Of a DNA stretch of 64,000 nt, positions 49,177-58,408 are shown piece after piece (position 1 is the stretch's first letter; every line of letters begins with the position of its first letter). Source of the stretch: Halobacillus aidingensis (GTDB lineage Bacteria > Bacillota > Bacilli > Bacillales > Halobacillaceae); NCBI RefSeq assembly GCF_900104185.1, contig NZ_FNIZ01000003.1, positions 248,001-312,000 on the forward strand, in the 5' to 3' direction. The translations under genes and the position numbers were made by a program. The notes beneath the pieces were generated by a model. That model was not told the DNA's origin, ran no database searches, and was given only the letters and a program-made list of their open reading frames with translations.

Positions 49177-49671
49177 ATGTACCCATATCCAAGAAGTTTT
49201 TCACATATCGGTTTGTCTGTACCAAATTTAGAAAAAGCGATTGAGTTTTATACAGAGTTATTCGGGTGGTATGTCATTATGGAACCATCAGACGTCCATA
49301 ACGATGATACACCAGTCGGTCAAATGTGCCGCGACGTTTTCGGCAATGATTGGGACACATTCAGAATTGCTCACCTGTCGACCGGAGATAAAATAGGTAT
49401 TGAACTTTTTGAATTCCCGCACCAGGAAGATCCGGAAGACAACTTTGAATATTGGAAGACTGGCATCTTCCATTTCTGTATTCAAGACCCGGATATCGAA
49501 GGCGTTGTCGAGAAAGTGAAGGCCAAGGGTGGAAAACAGCGCATGCCTATTCGGGAATATTACCCTGGGGAAAAACCATACAAGATGGTTTACGTAGAAG
49601 ATCCTTTCGGCAATGTTTTCGAAATTTACACCCACAGTTATGAATTGACCTATTCCAAAGGTGCTTATTAA
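49177..49671 (+). CDS. VOC-family protein (glyoxalase/dioxygenase-like)
   Basis: The 164-residue protein is a single vicinal oxygen chelate unit pair: SFSHIGLSVPNLEKAIEFY at the start with a metal-binding His near residue 10, IFHFCIQDPDIE near 95, and VEDPFGNVFEIYTHS near 140 with the C-terminal Glu ligand. It may detoxify an aldehyde or open a ring. It follows the oxidoreductase gene after 16 bases, with AAGGAG before the ATG. Confidence 0.85.
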   Translation: MYPYPRSFSHIGLSVPNLEKAIEFYTELFGWYVIMEPSDVHNDDTPVGQMCRDVFGNDWDTFRIAHLSTGDKIGIELFEFPHQEDPEDNFEYWKTGIFHFCIQDPDIEGVVEKVKAKGGKQRMPIREYYPGEKPYKMVYVEDPFGNVFEIYTHSYELTYSKGAY

Positions 49672-49762
49672 GGAATAACGATATGTCCTTATTCATAAAC
49701 GAGCCGTTTTGCCAACTTTGAAACGGAGTCTTCAAGATCATGGAACTTAGGTGGGGAATTAG

Positions 49763-49795
49763 AAAGAGCCTGCGCGTTGCGCAGGCTCTTTTTTA
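49763..49795. terminator. Bidirectional terminator between the VOC gene and murB
   Basis: AAAGAGCCTGCGC and GCGCAGGCTCTTT pair around GTT with T residues after; the structure reaches the murB stop codon. Confidence 0.93.
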
Positions 49796-50713
49796 GTCTT
49801 TATCATCACCGATGATTCGAACTTCCCGTTCCAAATCGACTCCGAATTTATCTTTAACCGTTTTTTGAACGTGCTCAATCAAAGAGATATAATCAGAAGT
49901 CGTTGCATTATCTTTATTAATGATAAACCCAGCATGCTTTTTAGAAACTTCTGCACCACCGATATTGGTGCCTTGAAGATTGCTGTCTTGAATCAGCTTT
50001 CCAGCGAAATATCCCGGAGGCCGTTTGAAGACACTCCCACATGAAGGATACTCAAGGGGTTGTTTAGACTCGCGCTTGAACGTCAAGTCGTCCATCACTT
50101 CTTTAATATCTTCATATTTCGCAGGTTTCAGTTGGAATGTGGCCTCTACTACGATATCTCCATTAGCCGAAATGTTACTTGTTCGATAATCAAGATCAAG
50201 TTCAGCTGCGAGACGCTTCACGAGATTTCCGTGTTTATCTACCACATACGCGTAGTCGAGCACATCTTTGATTTCTCCACCATAAGCACCTGCATTCATG
50301 TATAACGCCCCTCCGACAGTTCCAGGGATACCACAGGCAAACTCTAATCCGGATAACTTTTTATCAAGAGCATAACGAGAGGCGTCAATGATACGGGCAC
50401 CGCTTTGGGCGACCACTGTGTTGCCTTCAGAATAAATGGCATCCAGATGTTTTAAGTTGATGACGATTCCACGAATGCCGCCGTCTTTAATAATTAAGTT
50501 GGATCCATTTCCAAGCAAAGTGAAAGGGATATTGTCTTCATTCGAAAGCTTTACGACATTTTGAATTTCTTCGTAGGATGTTGGAGTAATGAAAAAGTCG
50601 GCTTTTCCGCCAAGCTTCGTGTATAAGTGGTCTCGCAACATTTCATCCACTTTAACATTTTCCTCTTTTACGAGTTCCAACAATTTATTATAGATCTTTT
50701 GCTTCTTATTCAT
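49793..50713 (-). CDS. murB: UDP-N-acetylenolpyruvoylglucosamine reductase MurB
   Basis: MurB (306 aa) reduces the enolpyruvyl group of UDP-GlcNAc-enolpyruvate with NADPH and FAD, giving UDP-MurNAc for peptidoglycan. FAD-binding [14 protein letters not shown] is near residue 80, [18 protein letters not shown] near 130, the catalytic serine in [11 protein letters not shown] near 225, and the type II C-terminus [12 protein letters not shown]. The ATG at 50713 matches the normal family length; the ribosome-binding site (AGGACTGG) is modest. It stands alone rather than in a mur cluster. Confidence 0.95.
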   Translation of the reverse strand: MNKKQKIYNKLLELVKEENVKVDEMLRDHLYTKLGGKADFFITPTSYEEIQNVVKLSNEDNIPFTLLGNGSNLIIKDGGIRGIVINLKHLDAIYSEGNTVVAQSGARIIDASRYALDKKLSGLEFACGIPGTVGGALYMNAGAYGGEIKDVLDYAYVVDKHGNLVKRLAAELDLDYRTSNISANGDIVVEATFQLKPAKYEDIKEVMDDLTFKRESKQPLEYPSCGSVFKRPPGYFAGKLIQDSNLQGTNIGGAEVSKKHAGFIINKDNATTSDYISLIEHVQKTVKDKFGVDLEREVRIIGDDKD

Positions 50714-50968
50714 AAACACCAGTCCTATTATAAGTTGATTATATTCTGATTGGACCTCAATCAGTTTTTCCAGCGATCTCTTTTCATACAATTTATGAAA
50801 TAACGTGGGAAAAGTTCATTTTGACCTTTTACAATCACGCTTCCTATTCTATCACAAAACGGAGTGGTCATTGTGTAGGATTTTGCTTCAGACCTTTGTG
50901 GGGAGGACTGACACGAATATTCAACGTCCGTTCAGCAGAAAATAACGGTTATAGGGAGGTGTTAGAGG

Positions 50969-51127
50969 ATGGCGCTGGATGTAAAATGTGAAGTTCGAAA
51001 CTGTGTTCATAACAATGACGGAATTTCCTGCGGAGCGGATGAAATTTTCGTTGTCAGTCATAAAGGCAAAAAAGCGAGCCATAGTGAAGAAACGGATTGT
51101 AAAACATTTGAACCTGCAAATGTGTAA
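50969..51127 (+). CDS. DUF1540 small cysteine protein (52 aa)
   Basis: An ATG at 50969 preceded by GGGAGGTG opens a 52-codon frame with four cysteines in the DUF1540 spacing (VKCEVRNCVHN near residue 6, ISCGADEIFV near 20, and TDCKTFE near 45). These probably bind a metal ion. The family is common in Firmicutes and has no established function. A terminator follows 20 bases later, so it is monocistronic. It is encoded between murB and ilvD. Confidence 0.85.
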   Translation: MALDVKCEVRNCVHNNDGISCGADEIFVVSHKGKKASHSEETDCKTFEPANV

Positions 51128-51144
51128 GATTCCCCCTATAAATC

Positions 51145-51175
51145 AAGGTCTGCTTTTTCAGCAGGCCTTTTTTTC
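51145..51175 (+). terminator. Terminator after the DUF1540 gene
   Basis: AAGGTCTGCT pairs with AGCAGGCCTT around a T-rich loop, followed by a long T-run. Confidence 0.88.
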
Positions 51176-51190
51176 ATTTTTTTCTCTCAA

Positions 51191-51236
51191 TGAAAGCGTT
51201 TTAATTGTAGGGAATGTTTATTATATTCAGAAAAAT
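51191..51236. promoter_or_regulatory. Candidate cre and CodY sites upstream of ilvD
   Basis: TGAAAGCGTTTTAA (51191-51204) matches the CcpA consensus except near its end. TATATTCAGAAAAAT (51222-51236) matches the CodY consensus AATTTTCWGAAAATT at 12 of 15 positions. Both lie 90-130 bp before ilvD. Control of branched-chain amino acid genes by both regulators is known in B. subtilis. Confidence 0.5.
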
Positions 51237-51324
51237 CATTGCTATGCTCCTTACTTGTTAGTATTATCATGGTAAGTTCATTCATTTACGAAATGATTCG
51301 ACCATTTTTTAAGGGGTGTTAGGG

Positions 51325-53025
51325 ATGGAGAAAACGAAAAAAGATCTAAGAATAAGAAGTAAAGACATCAGTGAAGGCGTCAATCGAGTCCCGAACCGCT
51401 CGATGTTGAGAGCTGTTGGATTTACAGACGAAGATTTCAAAAAACCGATGATTGGAATTGCGAGTACATGGAGTGAGGTTACCCCATGTAATGTACATAT
51501 CGATAAACTTGCGCAAGAAGCGAAAAGTGGAGCCGGTGAAAATGGCGGAGCGCCGATGATTTTCAATACCATTACAGTAGCTGATGGGATCGCGATGGGA
51601 CACGAGGGTATGTTTTATTCTCTGCCAAGTCGTGAAGTGATTGCAGATTCCATCGAAACTGTCACAAATGCTGAAAGATTGGATGGTCTGGTTGCCATCG
51701 GCGGCTGCGACAAAACGACACCAGGCTGTTTAATATCCATTGGCCGTTTGAATATTCCTTCGGTGTACGTATACGGAGGAACAATTCAACCAGGAAAGCT
51801 TGATGGAGAGGACATTGACATTGTGTCGTCCTTTGAAGCTGTAGGAAAGTACCATGAAGGACAAATTGACGACGAACAGCTGCACAGAGTTGAATGTCAT
51901 GCATGTCCTGGAGCGGGTGCTTGTGGCGGAATGTACACAGCGAATACGATGGCTTCTGCCGTTGAAGCTTTAGGCATGAGTATTCCTGGGTCTTCTTCTA
52001 CACCTGCGGTTAACGATTATAAAGAAACCGAATGCAAACAAGCGGGAGAGCTTGTCATCGAGCTGCTCGAAAAAGAGATCTATCCTCGCGACATTATGAC
52101 CAAAGAAGCATTTGAAAATGCTATCACCGTGGTTATGGCCTTAGGTGGATCCACAAATGCGTTCCTTCACCTCCTTGCTATGGCCCATTCTGCAGGAGTT
52201 GATTTGACACTTGATGACTTTGAGCGCATCAGACAGGAAGTCCCTCATATTGCAGATATGAAGCCGAGTGGTAAATACGTGATGCAGGACCTGTATGAAA
52301 GTGGCGGCGTTCCAGCTGTTATGAAATTACTCCTTGAGGAAGGTTTATTGCACGGTGACTGTCTTACAGTCACTGGAAAAACGGTCGCTGAAAACTTGGC
52401 AGAAGTCCCTTCTCTTAAAGAAGGCCAAAAGGTTATTGTTCCTTTTGACCAGCCGATCAAAGAAAAAGGACCACTCGTCGTTCTGAAAGGAAACCTGGCT
52501 CCTGAAGGGGCTGTGGCCAAAATGTCCGGCCAGAAAATCAGCCGTTTCGAAGGACCTGCACGTGTGTACAACAGTGAAGATGAAGCGACGGAAGCAATCG
52601 TCAACGATGAAATCAAAGAAGGAGATGTTCTCGTCGTACGAAACGTAGGTCCAAAAGGAGGACCTGGCATGCCGGAAATGCTTTCCATTACAGCCATGAT
52701 CGTAGGGAAAGGATTAGGCGGAAAGGTTGCTTTGCTTACGGATGGTCGTTTCTCAGGTGGGTCCCATGGTTTCGTGATTGGTCACGTTGCTCCTGAAGCA
52801 GTCGTGGGAGGTCCTATCGGGTTACTTCAAGAAGGCGATACCATCACAATCGATAGTGATACACAGCAAATTAACTTTGAAGTTGATGATGAAGAATATG
52901 AGCGCAGAAAAAGCGAGTGGAAACGTCCAGAACCTAAGCATAAGAGAGGCGTGCTGGCGAAGTATGCCAGACTCGTATCTTCCTCTTCCAAAGGCGCCGT
53001 TACAGATTTGGATCTTGATGAATAA
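51325..53025 (+). CDS. ilvD: Dihydroxy-acid dehydratase IlvD
   Basis: IlvD (566 aa) dehydrates 2,3-dihydroxy-isovalerate and -methylvalerate to the keto acids for valine, leucine and isoleucine. The iron-sulfur cysteines are in GGCDKTTPG near residue 120 and [12 protein letters not shown] near 192. The C-terminal substrate region has [15 protein letters not shown]. The ATG at 51325 with AAGGGGTG upstream is preferred to the GTG at 51316. It is monocistronic here, away from any ilv-leu operon. Confidence 0.97.
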   Translation: MEKTKKDLRIRSKDISEGVNRVPNRSMLRAVGFTDEDFKKPMIGIASTWSEVTPCNVHIDKLAQEAKSGAGENGGAPMIFNTITVADGIAMGHEGMFYSLPSREVIADSIETVTNAERLDGLVAIGGCDKTTPGCLISIGRLNIPSVYVYGGTIQPGKLDGEDIDIVSSFEAVGKYHEGQIDDEQLHRVECHACPGAGACGGMYTANTMASAVEALGMSIPGSSSTPAVNDYKETECKQAGELVIELLEKEIYPRDIMTKEAFENAITVVMALGGSTNAFLHLLAMAHSAGVDLTLDDFERIRQEVPHIADMKPSGKYVMQDLYESGGVPAVMKLLLEEGLLHGDCLTVTGKTVAENLAEVPSLKEGQKVIVPFDQPIKEKGPLVVLKGNLAPEGAVAKMSGQKISRFEGPARVYNSEDEATEAIVNDEIKEGDVLVVRNVGPKGGPGMPEMLSITAMIVGKGLGGKVALLTDGRFSGGSHGFVIGHVAPEAVVGGPIGLLQEGDTITIDSDTQQINFEVDDEEYERRKSEWKRPEPKHKRGVLAKYARLVSSSSKGAVTDLDLDE

Positions 53026-53041
53026 AATTATATGCTACACA

Positions 53042-53072
53042 AAAAGCCCGGACACCGCTCCGGGCTTTTCTA
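53042..53072 (+). terminator. Terminator after ilvD
   Basis: AAAAGCCCGGA and TCCGGGCTTTT pair around a six-base loop with T residues following. Confidence 0.92.
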
Positions 53073-53095
53073 TTTATCCCTCAACAATCTTCCAC

Positions 53096-53662
53096 TAAAG
53101 CTCCCTATTCTTGAAGACTCAGTTTCGAGATGTTTCCGGGCTTCGTTTGCCATATTGGGAGTCAGGGGTTGTTGGGAATCTACTCGCTTTCCTGTGGGGA
53201 TGACGGCAAGCCTCCTCGAGCTTCGCTCTGCGGGGTCTCGCCAGCCAATCCATTCCCACGGGAGTCTCGCAGCTTCCCAACAACCCCATTCGATCCATGG
53301 AGAAACGAACCCCTCTATCATGATGGGACGTCTTACTCCCCAATCAGAAACTGGTAAAAAACGCTTTACATCAAGCTTTCACCGTTGGAATGCCCAATGG
53401 GGGGGAGTTTTAAATTATCTACTTCGTTTGAGCATACAAGCAGAGATTCTGAGAAGTGGTTTCGAGAGACTACACATGGTAAAGGGGCGGAGGGGAATGG
53501 GGAGACTCCTGCGGGAAAAAAGTGCTAGGTGAGACCCCACAGGACGCAGTCCGAGGAGGCTCATCGCGCTCCCGCGGAAAGCGACTCATTCCCCGCAGCC
53601 CCTACCTACTCCATAAACATCTCGAAACTGAGTCTTCAACAATCCTGCCATTATGTGTAATA
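53096..53662. repeat. Intergenic element R4 of the GACTCAGTTTCGAG family (A-B orientation, most complete)
   Basis: This ~565-bp copy lies between ilvD and the phosphatase gene. Order: TAAAGCTCCC flank, terminal repeat GAAGACTCAGTTTCGAGA, A half-unit (ends GAAACGAACCC), centre of about 145 bp, B half-unit (starts AAGTGGTTTCGAGA), terminal repeat TCTCGAAACTGAGTCTTC, AATCCTGCCAT flank. Each half-unit is an extended imperfect palindrome, for example GGGGAATG and CATTCCCC at the base of the B unit with GGAC-GCA-GTCC at the tip. No ORF is supported. Confidence 0.87.
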
Positions 53663-53738
53663 AGTATTGTATAAAAAGTTAGGTTTAAAGGATATGGTCA
53701 TCTTGTTGTAGAAAAGGAAGGAGGGAGGGTGATTAGAA

Positions 53739-54311
53739 ATGACGAAGGTTGCATGGATTAGACATGGAAGTACACCATGGAATAAAGAAAAAAGGGCGCA
53801 GGGAAGCTCTGATATTCCGTTGGATGAAGAAGGAAAGGCGGATGCTCGAAAATTAGCCGAACGCTTACATAAGGAAACATGGGATGTTCTTTATTCAAGC
53901 CCACTAAAGAGAGCGAAACAGACAGCGGCATTCATCAGTGAAAAAGTAGGGTTGGACATTCAATTTGACTCTCGAATAGTAGAAGCTAGTGGTGGTCAGA
54001 TAGAAGGAACGACAGAACCTGAAAGAATCGAAAAATGGGGAGAGGACTGGCGGTCTTTGGACTTGAGCATCGAAACCCCTGAGAGCGTTGTTTCCCGGGG
54101 GATGGCATTTATGGATGATGTTTTAAGAAAACATGCAGGGAAGAAAGTCATCGTTGTGAGTCATGGTGCTTTAATCAGTCATTTATTGAGAGAACTGGAT
54201 AGTGAAAATGTTAGAGATGAACATATGAAAAACACTTCTTTGTCAGAAGTTCATCTTAGAGAAGAACAATGGTTTTGTGATCGTTTTAATTGTACGATCC
54301 ATTTGGATTGA
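53739..54311 (+). CDS. Histidine phosphatase (phosphoglycerate mutase-like) family protein
   Basis: The 190-residue protein has the phosphohistidine motif WIRHGSTPWN at its start, SPLKRAKQTA near residue 57, the acid/base region VEASGGQIEG near 83 and the second histidine in VSHGALISHLL near 138. It is likely a cytosolic phosphatase of a small phosphorylated metabolite; the substrate is unknown. A GGAGGGAGG ribosome-binding site precedes the ATG. Element R4 lies directly upstream and must contain or abut its promoter. Confidence 0.88.
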   Translation: MTKVAWIRHGSTPWNKEKRAQGSSDIPLDEEGKADARKLAERLHKETWDVLYSSPLKRAKQTAAFISEKVGLDIQFDSRIVEASGGQIEGTTEPERIEKWGEDWRSLDLSIETPESVVSRGMAFMDDVLRKHAGKKVIVVSHGALISHLLRELDSENVRDEHMKNTSLSEVHLREEQWFCDRFNCTIHLD

Positions 54312-54341
54312 GAGAAGCGGCTCAGAGGTGAGCCGCTTTAT

Positions 54342-54755
54342 TTATTGTTCTTTTGTGTAGTTTAAATCCCACGTGATTCCGTAAGGGTCTTTCACTTTCG
54401 CATACGTAGCACCCCAAAAGGTGTCCTGTAGTTCCATCATTACGTTTCCACCATCTTTTAACCGGTCGTAATAAGTCTGAATTTCATCCGCACTTTCACA
54501 TTCTATTACGAGGGCAATATTGCTCCCGGTCTGAACGCTTTGGTCTGTGAATGAATCGGAGACCATAAAGAATAAGGCATCTTTTCTGAACTGTGCATGC
54601 ATGACTCTCTCGTCCATATCCTTCGGGGTTTCAAAATCGGCCTCCCCAAAGGTTTGGAGATTGATAATCTCACCATGGAAGACTTGCTTGTAATAGCCCA
54701 GCGCTTCTTTTGCGTTACCGTTAAAAGTAAAATAAGGGGTTGCTTGATGCTTCAT
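54342..54755 (-). CDS. PhnB-like VOC-fold protein
   Basis: The 137-residue product has the PhnB/YjdN-like pattern: TPYFTFNGNAKEALGYYKQVF at the start, seen as YFTFNGNAKEAL, then VMHAQFRKDALFFMVSD, and WGATYAKVKDPYGITWDLNY at the end. Metal-ligand positions are only partly kept, so it may be a binding protein rather than an enzyme. The ATG at 54755 is chosen to match the family start; AAAGGAG lies somewhat far upstream. Confidence 0.75.
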   Translation of the reverse strand: MKHQATPYFTFNGNAKEALGYYKQVFHGEIINLQTFGEADFETPKDMDERVMHAQFRKDALFFMVSDSFTDQSVQTGSNIALVIECESADEIQTYYDRLKDGGNVMMELQDTFWGATYAKVKDPYGITWDLNYTKEQ

Positions 54756-54838
54756 AGCCTTGAAACACTCCTTTTGGAATTTTTTATCCACCACCATTAT
54801 AAGATGCTGAGAGAAATAAAACAAGAACGTTTGTTCGG

Positions 54839-55378
54839 TTATTTTTTTAAGATATTGTTCCAGGCATTCATTTTATCTAAGGCAAGTAAATCTTCCTTAA
54901 TTTCTCCAGGTTTGACTGCATTCCCTATAACATAATCTTCGAATGACATTCCTACAAAATCGAAAATATGCCCGAACTGTTGAATCAGAGGCAGCCCTGA
55001 AACATAAGGATTACTTCCGCCTGTAGTAATCACATAGGCTTTCTTTCCGCGCACCTGATTTTTGAAGTCAAATCGATCATCACGCATATATTGGGACCAG
55101 CGGTCGAAAAACAACTTCATGTGGGAAGACATTCCAAACCAGTAAATAGGAGTGACAAAAATGATTAGGTCATGAGCTAAAAACTCAGACAGCACGGATT
55201 CATAATCATCATCGACAGGTGAAAACCCTTCATCCGTATGCCGCATGTCATTGATCGGGTGTATTTTATAATCACTGAGGCGTAATTGTGTATGCTCAAT
55301 TCCTTTCATTGCTTGTTTGACGAGGTATTCAGAATTACCGTTCTCTCTGGAACTCCCTAAAATAGTCAATATTTTCAT
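54839..55378 (-). CDS. NAD(P)H-dependent FMN oxidoreductase (flavodoxin-like fold)
   Basis: The 179-residue protein opens with the FMN phosphate loop LGSSRENGNSEYL and has the second flavin loop TPIYWFGMSSHMKLFFDRW, seen as PIYWFGMSSHMK near residue 77, and TTGGSNPYV near 118. It should reduce quinones, azo dyes or other electrophiles. It is divergent from a LysR-type gene at 55487, with a dyad between them, so it is probably that regulator's target. Confidence 0.87.
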   Translation of the reverse strand: MKILTILGSSRENGNSEYLVKQAMKGIEHTQLRLSDYKIHPINDMRHTDEGFSPVDDDYESVLSEFLAHDLIIFVTPIYWFGMSSHMKLFFDRWSQYMRDDRFDFKNQVRGKKAYVITTGGSNPYVSGLPLIQQFGHIFDFVGMSFEDYVIGNAVKPGEIKEDLLALDKMNAWNNILKK

Positions 55379-55439
55379 TCAGTGCTGCCTCCTTTGCTTT
55401 TAGAAAGAGTATATCATTGAACATGTCATCATTGTTATC

Positions 55440-55461
55440 TATACTTATTGATAATAACTAT
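55440..55461. promoter_or_regulatory. Dyad in the LysR divergent promoter region
   Basis: ATACTTATTGATAATAACTAT is an imperfect inverted repeat with ATA/TAT ends and TTAT/ATAA inner arms, close to the T-N11-A form bound by LysR-type regulators. Confidence 0.4.
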
Positions 55462-55486
55462 TGTAAAAAATGATAGAGGTGTACGT

Positions 55487-56362
55487 ATGGATGTATCCTA
55501 TTTTTATACTTTTAAAGAAGTGGTCAAGTGGGGGAGCTATACCCGTACGGGGGAAGAACTCGGTTATGCTCAGTCCAGTGTGACGACGCAAATTAAAAAG
55601 CTTGAAGATTACTACGGGGTGAGACTTTTTGAGCGAGCTGGACAGACGATGCGCTTAACCCAGTCTGGCGAACAGCTTCTATATTATGTCGACCAGGTCA
55701 TCGGTTTATTAGAAGAAGCGGAAAGCATGCTTTCAGACAATATTCATATGCGAGGGACTGTGAGGATTGGAGCAGTTGAATCCTTAGCCGCTTATTTCAT
55801 ATCGAAATCATTGAAAGCTTTTAAAGAACAAAATCCTGACTTAAGAATCCAGTTGGAATCCGGACTCTGTCCAAATCTCAAAGACGGTGTGTTAGAAAGC
55901 CATTATGATCTCGCTGTTGTTCTTGATGAAGAAGTGAAGCATCCTCTTCTGAAAACTTCACTTCTACGAAAAGAAAGAATGGTTATTGTCGCTGCGAATG
56001 AACACCCTCTTGTTGGTGAGAAGAGGGTTAATTTACGGCGGATAGAGGATGAAACGCTCATTCTGACAGAAAAAGATTGTTCTTATAGAAATATGCTCGA
56101 AAGACTTTTAAAGAAACGTGCAGTAGAACCACGTTCTGTGATTTCATTTACAAGTCTTGAAGCGATCAAACAATGTGTGATTGACGAGCTGGGTATAGCG
56201 ATGCTGCCTGAAATGACGGTAGCCAGAGAACTTGAGGATGGAAGTCTTTGTGCTTTGGACTTTGATTATGAAGAATTGGACTTATACATCCAAATCATTC
56301 ATCACCAAAAGAAGTGGTTATCGCCATCGCTAGAGAAGTTTATCGAACTGCTTTACGAGTAA
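55487..56362 (+). CDS. LysR-type transcriptional regulator
   Basis: The 291-residue protein has the LysR helix-turn-helix in its first 60 residues (SYTRTGEELGYAQSSVTTQIKKLE, seen as GEELGYAQSSVT) followed by the effector-binding domain starting near residue 90 (GTVRIGAVESLAAY). The ATG at 55487 is preceded by AGAGGTG. It likely controls the divergent FMN oxidoreductase gene; its inducer is unknown. Confidence 0.9.
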   Translation: MDVSYFYTFKEVVKWGSYTRTGEELGYAQSSVTTQIKKLEDYYGVRLFERAGQTMRLTQSGEQLLYYVDQVIGLLEEAESMLSDNIHMRGTVRIGAVESLAAYFISKSLKAFKEQNPDLRIQLESGLCPNLKDGVLESHYDLAVVLDEEVKHPLLKTSLLRKERMVIVAANEHPLVGEKRVNLRRIEDETLILTEKDCSYRNMLERLLKKRAVEPRSVISFTSLEAIKQCVIDELGIAMLPEMTVARELEDGSLCALDFDYEELDLYIQIIHHQKKWLSPSLEKFIELLYE

Positions 56363-56459
56363 AAATGAAGGTAACTTTGACTGTATTAAAACAGTACTGT
56401 TAGGGGGTTTATGGTAAAATTTGATTTCAGAAGTATAGAATGTAAGGAAATAAAAATAC

Positions 56460-56496
56460 AAAAAAGGCGCTGAACCCTTTGACAGCGCCTTTTTTG
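56460..56496 (+). terminator. Terminator after the LysR gene
   Basis: AAAAAGGCGCTG pairs with CAGCGCCTTTTTT around ten bases; A and T runs make it usable in both directions. Confidence 0.85.
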
Positions 56497-56557
56497 TATC
56501 CAACATATGCCTAAATTAAAAAAACTTTCAGAAAACGGTTGCAATTTCCTCTTCCTC

Positions 56558-56602
56558 ACAGTAAACTGTACCATAACAGATAAACAAAATAACTTCTGTT
56601 AT
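56558..56602. promoter_or_regulatory. Palindromes upstream of the YhfH-like gene
   Basis: ACAGTAAACTGT (56558-56569) is a perfect palindrome. ATAACAG (56573-56579) and CTGTTAT (56596-56602) form an inverted pair just before the ribosome-binding site. They may be repressor sites; the regulator is not identified. Confidence 0.35.
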
Positions 56603-56620
56603 ATTAAAGGAGGAGCTAAA

Positions 56621-56731
56621 ATGAAAAAACAACAAAATGTCCCTTGTCCGCAGTGTGGTTCGAAAATCGAAGGTCATACTTACAATTACATGATGGAATG
56701 TGATCGTTGCCTTTCCAAAAAAGATGAATAA
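56621..56731 (+). CDS. YhfH-like zinc-ribbon microprotein (36 aa)
   Basis: The ATG follows AAAGGAGGAG. The product has a CPQCG knuckle near residue 9 and a CDRCL knuckle near 29, forming a likely zinc ribbon. Length and pattern resemble the YhfH family of Bacillus, whose function is unknown. It lies upstream of aceB on the same strand without a clear terminator between, so it could share a transcript. Confidence 0.7.
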   Translation: MKKQQNVPCPQCGSKIEGHTYNYMMECDRCLSKKDE

Positions 56732-56802
56732 TTTTTTGTTTTAACTGTTATATATCAGGGGAGTTAATTGTTTGTTAGTATACAACAGAGGGTGGCGATT
56801 CA

Positions 56803-58395
56803 ATGAAAACCAAATTGTCTGGAATACAAATTCACGGAACAATGCATGACGGATTTGCAGAGATTTTAAATGATGAAGCATTATCCTTCATCATTCAATT
56901 ACATGAAAAATTTAATGACAAAAGAAAACAGTTACTGGCAGATCGAATAGAGACACAAAAGAAAATCGATCAAGGACAGCGGCCGGATTTCCTGAAAGAA
57001 ACTGAGCATATCAGGAATGCTGACTGGACAATATCCCCCATACCTGACGATCTTAAGGATCGTCGGGTAGAAATTACAGGTCCTGTTGACCGGAAGATGG
57101 TCATCAATGGCCTTAATTCCGGAGCGAAGGTATTCATGGCTGATTTTGAGGATGCGAACTCTCCAACTTGGCTGAACACCATTCATGGCCAAATCAATTT
57201 GAGAGATGCAGTAAGACGGAATATTCGTTTTGAAAATCAAAACGGAAAGGTCTATGAGTTAAACGAGAAGACTGCTGTACTCAAAGTACGCCCGCGTGGA
57301 TGGCATTTGGAAGAAAAACACATGACTTACAATCAGGAACGGCTCTCCGGGAGTCTTGTGGACTTTGGACTCTACTTTTTCCATAATGCTAAAAAACTCA
57401 TTGAAAATGGTTCAGGGCCGTATTTTTACTTACCGAAGCTTGAAAACCATCGTGAGGCGAAGTTATGGAACGATGTGTTTGTCTTTGCTCAAGACTATAT
57501 GAATATCCCACAAGGAACGGTGAAAGCGACCGTCTTAATTGAAACGATTTTAGCCGCCTTTGAGATGGATGAAATCCTTTATGAATTAAGAAATCATTCC
57601 GCTGGATTGAACTGTGGCCGTTGGGATTATATTTTCAGCTACTTGAAAAAGTTCCGTCATGATGAAAGTTTTTTATTGCCTGACCGTGCGGATGTAACGA
57701 TGACTGTTCCATTTATGAGGGCCTACTCACGGTTAACCATTCAAACTTGTCATAAGCGAGAGGCTCATGCCATGGGTGGAATGGCTGCCCAAATACCGGT
57801 AAAAAATGATAAAGAGAAAAACGACGCTGCTTTTGAAAAGGTACATGCGGATAAGGAGCGGGAAGTGAAAGATGGGCACGATGGGACGTGGGTCGCCCAC
57901 CCGGGCATGGTAGAAACAGCGATGGATATTTTTGACGAATATATGCCTGATGATAATCAGATTCGAAAAAATCAAGCTTCCGTCTCCTATCGTGCGGAGC
58001 AATTGCTTGAAGTTCCTGATGGATCTATTACAGAGCAGGGGTTAAGAACAAATATAAATGTAGGGATTCAATATATGGCCTCCTGGCTGGATGGAAGAGG
58101 AGCAGCACCGATTCATCATTTGATGGAAGATGCGGCAACAGCTGAGATCTCGAGAGCTCAAGTGTGGCAGTGGATCAGACATCCTAAAGGAATATTAAAA
58201 GATGGCAGGGAGATCACGATGGAGCTTTACGCATCGTTGAAAGAGGAAGAGATGGAAGCAATTCGCTGGGAAGTAGGAAAGAATGCTTTTGAAAAGGGTT
58301 CCTATATGGAAGCCGCTCAATTGTTTGACCGATTGATTCGTAACGATGATTTTGCTGAGTTTTTAACTTTAGAAGCCTATAACCATTTATCTTAA
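56803..58395 (+). CDS. aceB: Malate synthase A
   Basis: Malate synthase (530 aa) condenses glyoxylate with acetyl-CoA to malate in the glyoxylate shunt. [13 protein letters not shown] near residue 107, the catalytic arginine in KVRPRGWHL near 163, [15 protein letters not shown] near 245, and [17 protein letters not shown] near 267 (with the metal-ligating residues) define the A-type enzyme. The ATG at 56803 has GAGGGTGG upstream. aceA follows after 13 bases. Together they allow growth on acetate or fatty acids, which fits the fatty-acid genes at the start of the window. Confidence 0.96.
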   Translation: MKTKLSGIQIHGTMHDGFAEILNDEALSFIIQLHEKFNDKRKQLLADRIETQKKIDQGQRPDFLKETEHIRNADWTISPIPDDLKDRRVEITGPVDRKMVINGLNSGAKVFMADFEDANSPTWLNTIHGQINLRDAVRRNIRFENQNGKVYELNEKTAVLKVRPRGWHLEEKHMTYNQERLSGSLVDFGLYFFHNAKKLIENGSGPYFYLPKLENHREAKLWNDVFVFAQDYMNIPQGTVKATVLIETILAAFEMDEILYELRNHSAGLNCGRWDYIFSYLKKFRHDESFLLPDRADVTMTVPFMRAYSRLTIQTCHKREAHAMGGMAAQIPVKNDKEKNDAAFEKVHADKEREVKDGHDGTWVAHPGMVETAMDIFDEYMPDDNQIRKNQASVSYRAEQLLEVPDGSITEQGLRTNINVGIQYMASWLDGRGAAPIHHLMEDAATAEISRAQVWQWIRHPKGILKDGREITMELYASLKEEEMEAIRWEVGKNAFEKGSYMEAAQLFDRLIRNDDFAEFLTLEAYNHLS

Positions 58396-58408
58396 GGGGG
58401 ATTTCATT

